From contig NC_087064.1 of NCBI RefSeq assembly GCF_963678635.1, positions 30,900,932 through 30,964,931 on the forward strand: 64,000 nt of DNA. Direction: 5' to 3'. This document shows, in pieces, positions 1 through 10,619 of this stretch. The DNA comes from Symsagittifera roscoffensis (lineage: Eukaryota; Xenacoelomorpha; Acoela; Convolutidae). A model generated the notes under the pieces. That model did not search any database. It worked only from the letters and a program-made list of their open reading frames with translations, and was not told where the DNA came from. Every line of letters begins with the position of its first letter. The stretch's first letter is position 1. The position numbers were made by a program, and so were the translations under genes.

Positions 1-235
1 TAAGCCCTTAAAAGGGTCTTCTGATTGGATCCGACAACTAGAACAAAAACGAACATTTTTAAGATTGGAAATGACAATACCTAAAATTGAGCTTTGTTTC
101 CGATTGGACACGACTTTCATCCAAAAATTCCTTAAAAGGAAGCTAAAGTCTGATTGGACACGACAACAATCCAAATAAGGAAAATCAATTCTGATTGGTT
201 ATACCCACGCAATCCAGTTGAAGGTACCCCTAACT
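1..235 (+). repeat. Terminal inverted repeat A, left arm
   Basis: This arm pairs with 5016-5250. It contains five ATTGG-core motifs in the same orientation (CTGATTGG or variants near 22, 64, 101, 151 and 192), spaced roughly 40-50 bases apart. The outer end is itself a small palindrome (CCCTTAAAAGGG). Regularly spaced subterminal motifs in TIRs are typical of transposase-binding sites; that role is inferred here. Confidence 0.85.
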
Positions 236-515
236 CTGAAATAAAGTTTATCCAATCTAACCATGGAGTTTTCAAAAGTTTTGCTCTCAACCAATCAGAA
301 TCGGCATTCAATACCAGGAAATTTTTATCTTTTCTGACATCAACCAATCAGAATCGACTTTCAATGGTCATGGAATTTTCAAAAAATTTAATGTCAACCA
401 ATCAAATCTGAGTTCTACTTCTCATGGATTTTTCAGCAATTTCGATATCGTTTGTAGATATCAAGGATTTCTTCGCAGGTAGTATTTGTGGTAATAACCA
501 ATCAGAATGAAGTAT
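236..515 (+). repeat. Inverted repeat B, left arm
   Basis: Directly abuts repeat A. Its reverse complement lies at about 6040-6315. Homology is strong for the first ~190 bases and weaker beyond. It has at least four AACCAATCAG-type motifs, i.e. the same CTGATTGG box as in repeat A but in opposite orientation. The outer boundary in both copies reads TTTATTTCAG on the reverse strand, a nematode-like splice acceptor string. Confidence 0.75.
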
Positions 516-1749
516 TCACAGATTTTAGTATACTTTGTAGATCAGAACCAAACTAAAATTATAAAACTCCCCTATCAATCACTTTAACTGAATTGTTCTA
601 TCATAACTAACATATACAATTGACAAAAAAGTGAGATAAATGAGATTTCTTGTCAGGTTTATATTGTTTTTTCGATGCTCAATTCAAATTTTGAAATTTC
701 AATCAAAATGTTTTCGATTTGTTCTATTTCTAAACAGTGAAAAGAGAAATTACCGAAAAATACATATTTATTGATTTCTTTCTGGTATATTGTAATATAA
801 AAAACCGGAAAATTTTCAATTTTGGATAATCGATTAAAAGATATTCGGACAAATCTAGATTTTGTATTTGTATCAAACTCAAAACAGTAATCGAAATGAT
901 GTTCCTTATCTTCAATATTTGATTCATAGACTCTTTCATTTATTTGTTTTTTTCCGATCGACCACTCGATTTGAGTTAACTCTTCTAAATAAAAACATTA
1001 CTGATAAATCTGGCAGTACTCTTCTTTTCTGAAACCTCCTCTCCATCTTTTTAACAGAATTATTGAACTTTCTGTGTTTCTATACAAGTTAAAACTGATA
1101 CAATCTCCATCAACTTCATCTGTTCACCACCCTTGTTGTTTTTTTGTAGTATAGTTCAACCTTAAAAACTGATAAATGTTCATTTCAGACATTGAAAACG
1201 CTGTTGATAAAAACATATTTCTTTCTGAAATTAAAAAAGAAACTTGAGAAAACTCGACTTGTTGTACCATTTTTACTTATTTTGTAATCAACATAAAATG
1301 TTTTTCCCTTATTTAGAGACTGATTATTGTTAAGTAAATTCAATTAGCCAATCAAATTCTCAAATTGAGGCAATTGAAAACAACCAATGAATTTCAAAAA
1401 TTCAAAAAAATATTGATAATGTTACAACTAACTATACATTTTGTTTGTAATTTTGTTCAAAAAAAAACAAATTTTACTTAATTTTTGATAAAAGCAGTAA
1501 TTAAAAAACTTTTTCTGTAATTTCTGAATCAAATACTGGAAAATCTATTGATAATTGGATAGTGTTTTGTCAATTTTGATTAAATTTTTATGTTTTTCTG
1601 ACTTTTGCTCAGATATCCCAGCTCTAAATGTGCACGTCAATGACAAAAGATAGTTTTGAACCATCAATATTTCAATTAACAAACATACAAAACATCACAA
1701 AGCAATACTGAGGCTTAAAATTATCAACAAACATAAAGTCTCCCAAATT
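516..1749. other. AT-rich interior, no gene seen
   Basis: Very AT-rich sequence with short, frame-broken reading frames only. I see no convincing coding exon, RNA gene or long repeat. Confidence 0.6.
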
Positions 1750-2078
1750 TTAGGACAGTTCTTTAAATTCGTTCAAAGTATAGTTGACATAGGCAACTTG
1801 TTTCATTGCTTCATTCTCTATTGCAGTGAAGAGTCGAATCTGAATGTAGGGTGGCTTGTTCACACTGTACTTCTTGATTGTGACACACACCCTCCTCATG
1901 TTTTATGTTGCTATTTCATATACTCTATTATATATCTCCAGCTCCTGATCCATAGTTGATTCTTTGCCAGATTTGGCTTCATATATAGGTACGAGTCAAG
2001 GTTTTCAGCATCGTGAAGAACAGTATTCCAGATTGCCGATAATGCTTCACCTTCTTTTTTTTCACTGAGATAGATTTG
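1750..2078 (-). pseudogene. Decayed exon, possibly PC4-like ssDNA-binding domain
   Basis: The minus strand reads as a coherent but broken protein. An upstream frame contains 'LSEKKEGEALSAIW' and then shifts. The main frame begins near a Met at 1953, has an in-frame TAA at about 1902, resumes at Met 1899 and ends at 1750. The last 49 residues include 'VTIKKYSVNKPPYIQIR' and 'YTLNEFKELS'. The pattern of alternating strands, an IR-x-F core and a C-terminal L-x-EF-x-x-L helix start resembles the PC4/p15 coactivator fold, but this is inference from pattern only. A good acceptor (TCTATCTCAG) precedes the exon at 2065. It lies inside the TIR element and may be part of its cargo. The internal stop and frameshift make it non-functional. 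Confidence 0.45.
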
Positions 2079-3206
2079 TTAGGACTTTTCAAATGGTCCC
2101 AAATGGTTAATTTTTAATAGTTGAAAGCAGGGCTCAAAATAAAATTTCTCATTGTAGGATTTTTGGAACCAAACAAATCTCCCAATTTTTGTTTGAATTT
2201 TTGAGAATTCAATATAATTGGGACTAGTGTCTTTTCTTGAATACATTTTTGAAGAACAAACTGATCAGATGCAGAGAAATGGGAAAAATGATTTTGAGAT
2301 TAATTGAAACTGAAAGTAAAAAATATGACTAATCATTATTTCCATATATGGAAGTAATACCAAATATGGAATGTTTTGTATGAAACTTCCATATACCGAA
2401 ATCGCGTAGGCGTTCCCTCTCCTAGAAAAACCCACAATTCTCAGCAAAAATCATTCTTCCCAATTGCTGCTATGTGTCAAGCTCTTCCCAGCTTTTATTC
2501 AGATTATTGTAAAAAATCGCAATTTATTTCCGTTTCCAGTGATTTTTACGAAAAAGGCATAGTAACACATGATTATTGTGTCTCTACCCACAACTCTTTA
2601 TGTTCTTTGGAGAATTGTAAGTTCCATTTGGTGTTAATAGGAATATCTCTTAGCCAAAATTTTTGAGAGATTAGATAAATTTGTATACATATATCAAGAA
2701 ATTGACTGTCTTTACACTTTGTTCAAACACAGATTCTCTTCAAGTAATGTTACGTCACGCGGAGAAATGTTCCATCAGCTTAGTCGAGCAGTTCAACATA
2801 ACGTACGATGGAAACGAGTCGAAAAGATGCCTAGTATTGCAAAGAAACGACTAATTCGGAAAAAATTCAAGAGAAACTATTTATGTTCCAACCAGAAACT
2901 GGCTTCCACTCAAATTCTTGGTTCAGCGTTTCTGGATAGAATTCGAAAATTTCAAAACTCAAAATATGATTATTATTTGTTCAAGATTATTAATTGCTTT
3001 ATTGATTGTCATAGTTTTGTGCATAGTGATCATGTAAGCTTTGTGATAAGATAATCAATTGTCTTCAAATGGGCTCTTGAAAATTTACACTGATAAATCT
3101 TTAAAAACTAAGCTTTGGTTCAGGAACACTTTATTCAGATGAAAAGAAACACCAACCTAAAATCAATTGAGAAACTTGAAAAATGTGTAGAAAGACAAAA
3201 ATTGAG
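2079..3206. other. Interior with two weak plus-strand ORFs
   Basis: Two plus-strand reading frames of 96 and 111 codons (2376-2666, 2719-3054) are open. The second is basic and Arg/Lys-rich ('KKRLIRKKFKRN'). Neither has a recognisable domain or clear splice structure. I leave them as unassigned sequence, not genes. Confidence 0.4.
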
Positions 3207-3353
3207 TTAATTTTCGAGTTCCTTGTCACTTTCTTCTTCATGTGCCACACCATATTTTCTTCTAAACAGAGCTAAGTTATCCTGTTGAACCTTCAATTTT
3301 TCTTTCTTGTACCTTGTATCACGAATTGTTTCATTTTTTCGCCAACCATAGAT
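3207..3353 (-). pseudogene. C-terminal exon remnant, highly charged
   Basis: The minus strand has a 48-residue frame ending in a TAA at 3207. It contains 'WRKNETIRDTRYKKEKLKVQ' and 'LALFRRKYGVAHEEESDKEL'. The sequence is highly charged and probably helical or coiled-coil, and looks like the C-terminal end of a larger protein. No upstream exon in frame was found, and a stop lies just before residue 1. It lies in the same TIR element as the 1750-2078 remnant and on the same strand, so they may have belonged to one transposon gene. The function is not recognised. Confidence 0.4.
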
Positions 3354-4419
3354 TTACGTTTCTCTTAAATTTTCTATTCATTTTGATAGAATGAACTGAA
3401 CTGTAGAAGATTTTCAAATGAAATGAAATTTATTTTTTTTCAGCTGTAGATTTTGTTGATTTTCTCATAAATTTATCTGAACTCATTCAAAAATTTTGCA
3501 ACACTTGGTTGATTTTAATTGTTTATGAAGGATTTTGTAGAATAAGATATTTTTGTTGACTACGGTTTTTCAAAAGGGAAGAATTTCATTGAAAACTATT
3601 CCTATTATTTACAACCTTGGTTGAGTATCTTTATTTCAATTTAAAAAAATTAAAGAAATAACTAAAATCCACAAACTTTTTTCGTCAACCTCATCACCCT
3701 AGAGTTAGTTCGGAAATTCTGATTGTTTAGTTTTTAGTGGTTATTTCTAGAATTTAGAAGATTGAGAAGTCTAGAAGTTAATGTGTAATGACTTCTTATA
3801 AACTTCAAGGATTTAATCTGTAGATTCTAAAAGTTAGAAGTTTTTAGAATTTAATGAATAATGACGTCATTTTCTCAGGTGGAATTACTTATTTATTACC
3901 AAAATAAGTCATACGACGCCTTCTTAGCTCTGTAGAGGAATCATGTCAGACCCCCTAAATGGTTTTTTCAAATAATTTTTCTTATGATAATTGAATATTC
4001 GTTACAAGAATCTTGTCAAAATTAATTTTTTTCTAGCTTGAACGGTTTTCAACATATAAATGTAAATAATTTTTTTTACTTGTACCAAAATTTTTCTCAA
4101 AATTTTTTGCAAAATGCACAAAAATATAAGAATTTTTTTGGTAAAATGCACGTTTTTTCCTATTTTTTTTTGAAAATTATGTGAAAATCTAACTTTATTT
4201 TTTAAAAGATAAGGCAAAAAACGCAAAATTTTAATGTAAAAAGCATGTTGACTTATGAAAACTTCTATATTGATGACTTTCATCGCTATTCCCTATGTTA
4301 ATACCTTGGTTTTCTATTGTTTCTGACCAACAGACATGCAAAAATTAGTTTTCTGACGGATTCAATTTTGAATAAAAATTTCATGAAGATTATTAATTAA
4401 CTGTGCAAGAAAAATTGTA
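3354..4419. other. AT-rich interior, no gene seen
   Basis: No supported coding or RNA feature. A 93-codon minus-strand frame (4002-4283) is low-complexity Lys/Ile/Phe-rich and unconvincing. Confidence 0.6.
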
Positions 4420-4935
4420 ATGATTTATTTCGGCAAGATGCTAAAAATATTTTAATTTTTTCTACAAATCGCAAAAATTATTTCATTTTTTTCCGACAAA
4501 TTGGAAAATTCAATTCAGTTTTTCAACAGAATGCGAAACATGTTTCAATTTTTTCAGCAAGATGGGAAAAGTGTTTCATTTTTTTTTCAAGCGTATGCAA
4601 AAAATGTTTCGCTTTTTTTTGTACAAATGCGAACATTGTTTCAATTTTTTTGACAAAATGCGAAAAGTGTTTCAATTTTTTTGACAAGATGTGAAAAGTG
4701 TTTCAATTTTTTTGACAAGATGCGAAAAGTGTTTCACTTTTTTTGACAAGATGCGAAAAGTGTTTCAATTTTTTTGACAAGATGTGAAAAGTGTTTCAAT
4801 TTTTTTTGACAAGATGCGAAAAGTGTTTCACTTTTTTGACAAGATGTGAAAAGTGTTTCAATTTTTTTGACAAGATGCGAAAAGTGTTTCACTTTTTTTG
4901 ACAAGATGCGAAAAGTGTTTAAATTTTTTCTACAA
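4420..4935 (+). repeat. ~30-bp minisatellite
   Basis: About 16 tandem units of roughly 29-31 bp with core GACAAGATGCGAAAAGTGTT followed by a T-tract. The first units are degenerate and the later ones nearly identical, with GATGCG/GATGTG alternation. This suggests recent amplification toward the right end, just inside the right TIR. Confidence 0.9.
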
Positions 4936-5015
4936 AGTGAGTTTAAGGTATTTAGAGCTGAGAGAGGAGATAGTTGACGGTAGTTTAGTTGAAAATAAAA
5001 TGATTTTTAGTTAGG

Positions 5016-5250
5016 AGTTAGGGGTACCTTCAACTGGATTGCGTGGGTTTAACCAATCAAAATTGATTTTCCTTATTTGGATTGTAGTCGTGTTCAATCA
5101 GATTTTAGCTTCCGTTTAAGGAATTTTTGGATGAAATTCGTGTCCAATCGGAAACAAAGCTCAATTTTAGGTATTTTCGTTTCCAATCACAAAAATGTTA
5201 GTTTTTGTTCTAGTTGTCGGATCCAATCAGAAGACCCTTTTAAGGGCTTA
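5016..5250 (-). repeat. Terminal inverted repeat A, right arm
   Basis: Reverse complement of 1-235. Ends in AAGGGCTTAA, overlapping a TTAA. It contains the same ATTGG-core motifs in mirrored order. Confidence 0.85.
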
Positions 5251-6039
5251 AATCTGCCAAATAAATAACATTATACACAAAAACAATTGCAAAAATAAAT
5301 GACCAAAAGTTGTTTTCAGTAAAAATAAGAAATATTGCTGATATAAGTAACAAAAAAGTAGAGAATAAGTAGCATCTCTACATATTTTTTTCATCAAGAT
5401 AATTGAATTTTTTTATGTAATCAAAGAGAAATTGTTGATTTTTGAGTAGATATTCAAGTTCTTTGATTTTGATGTAAATTTGGGAGGATAACTCAAAATT
5501 GATGAATTTTTGAAAGCAAATATCTGGAAACCTGATTCCAAACCGAATCAAGCAGGAATTTGAACTTTGAAAACCCTTAAAGAAATGGAGGAATAAAGAA
5601 TTTCTCTGAGGAGTTTGTACAAATTTGGGTATTGGGTAGGGGATAAAAAAAGATTTTTATATATTATTGTAATACTTTTTGATTAATTTCAAATTCTCGA
5701 GAACAAACAAAATTTCTTTCCTTGTGTGGTGTAATTCAGCCGTAAGTTTGAAGCTTTGATACGCAATATGTGGATCAAAAGTAAACTCTTTGATTGAGTA
5801 AGTTTCTCTGAAGAGATCTTTACTTAGTCGGAGAACTCTATTTTGGACATAATAAACGTACAAAAAATTTAAAAAAAAGTAAGATAAAACATCTATTTCA
5901 CCAATAAGAAAATCAATTGGAACTTTTTTTTTCTTCCAAAGTGACTCGAGGAAACTCAGATGTTTTTTGATAGACGTTTTTCAAATATTGATTAAAATTT
6001 TTTTCAAATAATAAACAGTTCACTTTTAGAAAATGCTGG
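5251..6039. other. Spacer between the two right arms, no gene seen
   Basis: AT-rich. A 68-codon minus frame (5657-5863) has no recognisable features. This spacer separates right arm A from right arm B, whereas A and B abut on the left side. Confidence 0.55.
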
Positions 6040-6315
6040 ATTCTGATTAGTTGATTTCCAACAAACAGTGTTACCAAAATATATTGAATTCTGATTGTTT
6101 GATATCAAAATAATTGAAAAACCCAAGAGAAGTAGAACTCAGTTTTGATTGGTTGACATAAAATTTTTTGAAAATTCCATGACCATTGAAAGTCGATTCT
6201 GATTGGTTGATATCAGAAAAGATAAAAGTTTCCTTGTAATTAATGCTCGATTCTGATTAGTTGATAGCGAAACTTTTGAACACTCCATGGTTAGATTGGA
6301 TAAATTTTATTTCAG
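6040..6315 (-). repeat. Inverted repeat B, right arm
   Basis: Reverse complement of 236-515, closest over 6130-6315. It carries repeated TTCTGATTGGTTGAT-like boxes. It stops abruptly after TTTATTTCAG, at the same point where the left copy meets repeat A. It lies outside the A-A' element, so the two inverted-repeat pairs cross instead of nesting. Confidence 0.75.
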
Positions 6316-6486
6316 CTAGGCTAAATAGCAAATCCATTCTGATTTTCTTACAATTTAAAAGCAATTGGTTAAGAAATTTGCTTGTTTTATTCATTTTTAT
6401 TCATTTTTTGAGGCTATTCAACTTTTTTTTTCTAAAAAATATGAGACAATCTAAATCTCCCATTTTTTCTTTTTCTTCTTATTGAG

Positions 6487-6943
6487 ATGCCGTCACCGAA
6501 TAGAATAGCATGTCTTGAATGTGGCAGAGAATACACTCGCTTACACGCGTCAAGACATCGAAAGCACTGCGGCGTTTTAAAGTGTTCCAATTGTAACTTT
6601 TATACATATAGCAGCGACGAACTTACTAATCATATCAAGAAGAAGCATTGTCATCATAATGTTACATTATGTGCTCAGCAGTCTCAAAGCACACTCCAAC
6701 AGAAGGTAAAATTGATGTGTTTTTAATAAAAACATAGTAGAAAATAATAATTTTTTTATGAATTGAAAAGTCTATACACTAAATTTGAAACACTTCTAGT
6801 AAAAAGTATACAGTTTTTTCATCACTATTCTTGTTCTGTCATATTTAAAGGTTCTGATTGATGATGAAACCAGCAGCAACCGAGCTCAAATTGTCTTGAA
6901 ATTTTCAAGGGAAGTCGATCCGAAAATCTTTAATCTACAGTGA
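6487..6943 (+). CDS. Two-exon C2H2 zinc-finger protein
   Basis: Exon 1 (6487-6705, 73 codons) starts at ATG and ends in AAG before a GTAAAA donor. Exon 2 (6851-6943) follows a TATTTAAAG acceptor, is in phase 0, and ends in TGA. Together they encode about 103 residues. Residues 9-28 form a finger 'CLECGREYTRLHASRHRKHC' and residues 33-55 a second ('CSNCNFYTYSSDELTNH' with following KKKHC). The tail after residue 60 is polar, Gln/Ser-rich, and ends with a short segment 'VLIDDETSSNRAQIVLKFSR'. Both fingers keep their Cys and His pairs. The size is small for a transcription factor, so it may be the N-terminal part of a longer gene, a transposon-encoded DNA-binding protein, or a lineage-specific gene. 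It begins 170 bases after repeat arm B'. The intron is 145 bases, typical for a nematode. Confidence 0.7.
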
Positions 6944-9284
6944 AAACTCCATTGGTTGCCAGCTTGCGGGGATTTTGTTGCGATAAATTGGTAGTAAAAG
7001 TGAATCACATACGCTAATGAGTACTTAACTTTTCGTTTAAAAACTATAAGAAACTGGATATTTATAAAACATCGAATTGAAAGGTTCTACCTACTGACCT
7101 TTTTGAAGTTTTCCTTGCTTAGTGCTTGTAAAAAGAATCATAGAAGAAAGCTTCGCAGATATTGGGGAGTGATTTACAGAGAACTATGGTTTACTTTTAC
7201 TTTTTTTCTACGATTCAGAAAAGAAATTGATAACTGAGCTGGAAACTGTATGTTTGGCTAACATTTGAAAAACTCAAGATAATAATATACATCATTCTCA
7301 ACCAAAAATTTGCTTCAAAATAGAAGTTCAGAGTTGAAACTGCAACATACAGTAATAGGTCGAGAAAATAATTCGAAGTTTTTTAAAAAGGATTTATGGT
7401 ATTAATTCTGCTTCGGATTAATAAACGTTCGTTGAAATGATACATTTTCCCCTCTAAAACTCAATATTCAAATAAAACTTTTAATTCATTAGGAGTTTAG
7501 AGATTTTTTTATTGAAATTTAGCTTATATATTACATCTTGAGAAAAAATCCAAAATAAAAATGTAATGTTTAGAAAATTTTTTTATCATTTGATATACTA
7601 GGTTAACTTATTTGAAAATTCAGATCTTTTGGAAAAAAATTTGTTTTGAAGTAAACCAAACTCCATTATTTTTTGGAAGATGATACATGAAGCATAAATC
7701 AAAAATTTGATTTCAAGATCTACATTTCATTCTTTTGGATAAAAAAAAATGACGTAGAAAGATTTTTAGAGAAAATAATATGGAGTCTGCTGAATAATTC
7801 TAAACAAACTAATAGTTTAGCAGAATCAGATGTATGATCTCTTAATTCTATGAATTTTATTAAATTTCAACTAGAACCACAGTAAAAACTTAGTTCTATT
7901 TGGCTTCAATTTTTTTCAAGCAGAAAATTTCGTTGATTTATAGAGTTTTTGCTTAATAAAGTTCGCAAAATTAATCAATTGTTACATTTTGCACCATAAT
8001 TTCTTTTCCTCAATTGATGTTTTTGAGAACAGATCTTTTAGGTGTTATAAATTTTGCAGTAATATGGAACTATGTTCACTTGCGTATTTTTAACTCCAAA
8101 TGTTTTGCAGATTATAAACAATAGAATTGCTCCTATTTTATTCTAAGAAGTCAACGTAAAAATACACCTTTATATTCTCAAATTATATATGTACTTTTGA
8201 ATGCTTAAAATAGCAGCGATTTTTTCTCACTTCGACATTTTTGAGAAAATTTCCGACAAAAATCAAGAACAAAAAGCGAATTACAATTAATTTTGCAAGA
8301 AAAGGATAGTTAATGATCTCAAACTTTGATTTTTTGCTGAAATAACTTGCTGTAGCAACTAAACAAGGGAATCTAAAGGAGAACTTAGTAATGTACAAAT
8401 TAGATGGTAAAAATTAGACGTTATCGGTTCTAATTTTATCTCTGCCAACAAATTGTTCGTTCAATTGATACTATTTTCTCCTAAACTCCTCAGTTCTGAC
8501 TAAATTTTCTTGCAACGTGAGTTCAAGAGCAAAAAAATGCAATTAGCAGAAAGCAAGAATAAGCTTGAGACATAGAAAAATTCTACGGAAAAACCATGAA
8601 ATTTATGATGTAGAAGCAACAGAGAGATAATCATCAGTTTTGAAGAAGATTTTGTTGAATATCATACAATCTAATAAACTGTTAAAAGAAATATACCCCA
8701 TTTTTAGTCAATTTTAGCAAGATTTCAGTAAAATGTTCAATTTTTATCAATGATCTGGAACGTATTATTAATAATAATGTTATAAACGTCTCAGAATAAG
8801 TAATTTTTTTACCAGTTTGGGTTATTCTTTGAGAAAAAACTGAGGAGGAGCTGGATCATGGAGTTTGATCTAGAAATTTTAATAAAAATTGCTCTAATTG
8901 TTCAATTGAATTGAAATTTTAAGATGATTTCTCGTTGAATTGAACAAAAAATCAGTTAATTACACAAATGAAAGGTTAAAAATGGAAAACTTTGGATAGA
9001 TTTGATTAATATTTACTTTCTCGAAAATTACGATTAATTAGCCTATTTTTCTGAGAAACCGGACGTATCATTTTTGATTCAGCTTATATGAGCTTTATGT
9101 GTTCAGCGCATTATATAAACCGCTTTTTAGCTAAAATTATTTGAGGGTAAATTGTGGAAAAATCCATATTTCTATTCAAAGTTTTTTATCAGTGTCTCAA
9201 CATGATGCCAAATGAATTACAAATTGAGCTTAATTTTAACGTCTTAACATAACCATAATTTTTCAAATTAGATCAACAGCAACA
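6944..9284. other. AT-rich non-coding stretch
   Basis: Only short, low-complexity reading frames (for example 8183-8398 minus). Nothing I can support as a gene, RNA or long repeat. Confidence 0.6.
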
Positions 9285-9500
9285 AAAAACTTGCCAAAAC
9301 CTTGAGATATCTGCAATTTTTTCCAAAAACTTGAATTTTTGCAAATATTTCCTAAAAAATTTGAAATTTTGGCAATTTTTCCAAAAACTTGAAATTTTTG
9401 CAAATTTTTCCAAAAAATTTACAAATTTGGCAATTTGTTCCAAAAACTTGAAACTTTTGCATTTTTTTTCAAAAACTTGAAACTTTTTTTTTAAGGTTTC
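9285..9500. repeat. Degenerate ~27-bp tandem repeat
   Basis: Seven or eight imperfect units with the core CCAAAAACTTGAAATTTTTG alternating with CAAATTTT blocks. The minus-strand open frame across it is a repeat-encoded Phe/Lys-rich peptide, not a gene. Confidence 0.8.
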
Positions 9501-9839
9501 AGTAGGTTTTAGCATAGTTTAAGCTGGACTGAGTACAGTTTCAAAAAAAGATCATCTAAAAAAATGGTTATTAAGTCAATTTATATAAAATCATATCGTG
9601 TTTTGAAGTTTTTTGAAAAAATATCATTTTTTAAAAACATTTCCAAATTTTTGCACATCTTACCAGAGACTTACCATGAACCAAAAAACTTATTCTCTTC
9701 ATTAAACAATCTACATATAATACTCAAAAAATACATAACGCATGCCGAGATTTTTGCGAAAAAACTAGACATTTCCACACAAAATCCAAAAAATTCCGTT
9801 TTTCTTACAATTTTCTTAGTATCACACTGAAACTTTACC

Positions 9840-10161
9840 ATTCCGTATCTTAAAACATTGGGAAACCTATTCCCTATATTAATACAATGCATTTCTAAAC
9901 CCTATATATAGCTATATCTATACACTATCCTAATACGTGGGAAATCTAAACACTATCTAAAACATGGTAAGATCGGGCGCCAAAAATTTTTCTGAATCTT
10001 ACCATCTCAAACCTTACCATCTTGATACATAGGAAACCTAATCCCTATCTTAATACATTGGGAAATCTATTCCCTATCGTAATACATAGCTTGGGGACCG
10101 GATACTCTATTCCCTATCTTAAAACATGGGGGTCTCCACCCACCACCCCCCCCCCCCCCCC
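9840..10161 (-). repeat. Degenerate CCCTAT-box repeat ending in poly-C/G
   Basis: Imperfect units of about 30-36 bp containing TTCCCTATCTTAATACAT and GGGAAATCTA, running into a run of 16 C (10146-10161) followed by GATCAGCTCAC. Read on the minus strand, the order is GTAGTAC...GATC-G16-then CCCTAT-type repeats. That is the same order as the left flank of the two large satellite elements (AGTAGTA...GATC-Gn-repeats). The relation is suggestive but distant. Confidence 0.55.
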
Positions 10162-10619
10162 GATCAGCTCACTCTTGTACTACTCATGACCTAAGTAGTC
10201 AGAGAAGAAATTTTATCTAGGACACTACTCATATTGGGAATTTTGTGAAAATGTTGAAAGGCAGTAAAATGTATTACGACGCCATTTATGACACGCGTTG
10301 AGCTGAGGTGGAGTAGATTAATTTCATATTCTAATGCGATTTGTAAGTTGATTACAGAAATCTGGATCACCATTTGCAGATAACTTGGGGTTATGCGTTC
10401 AATGGGGACCCTGAAGGAGACTGTCCGGGGAGTATGTGGCATTCCACCGGAATGACAGAGCCGAACCCGCCGACGAGCAAGAAAAACTGTTTTAACGTTA
10501 TTAATGACGAATTAATCACAAAAAAGATGATTCAGAATATACCAGAAGTAAATTTTCAAAAATTCGAATTTCGGCGGAATATTTCTGAAAAAGACAGAAA
10601 GTGATCCTATTTGGCAGAA
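10162..10619. other. GC-richer patch downstream of the LINE
   Basis: An 83-codon minus frame (10191-10442) and a 76-codon plus frame overlap. Neither matches a family I know. The minus frames could be a decayed 3' part of the adjacent LINE. Confidence 0.35.

Larger units (their letters stand above)
1..5250. mobile_element. Foldback-like DNA element with 235-bp TIRs
   Basis: The first 235 bases are the reverse complement of 5016-5250 with constant coordinate sum, so the arms pair without indels and differ at only about a dozen sites by eye. The right outer end reads ...AAGGGC followed by TTAA (5248-5251); the left end starts TAAGCCC at the window edge, so a TTAA on both sides is possible, which would fit a piggyBac-type TTAA target, but the base before position 1 is not visible. 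The interior has remnants of minus-strand exons (1750-2078, 3207-3353) and a minisatellite, but no transposase that I recognise. It may be a non-autonomous element or a decayed autonomous one. Confidence 0.65.

Noticed and set aside
2376-3054. Two plus-strand ORFs in the foldback element
   Set aside because: No domain, no consistent splice signals, and composition similar to random AT-rich frames; reported only as weak ORFs.
10374-10604. Plus-strand ORF with acceptable composition
   Set aside because: Antisense to a region that may be decayed LINE; no domain and no splice support.
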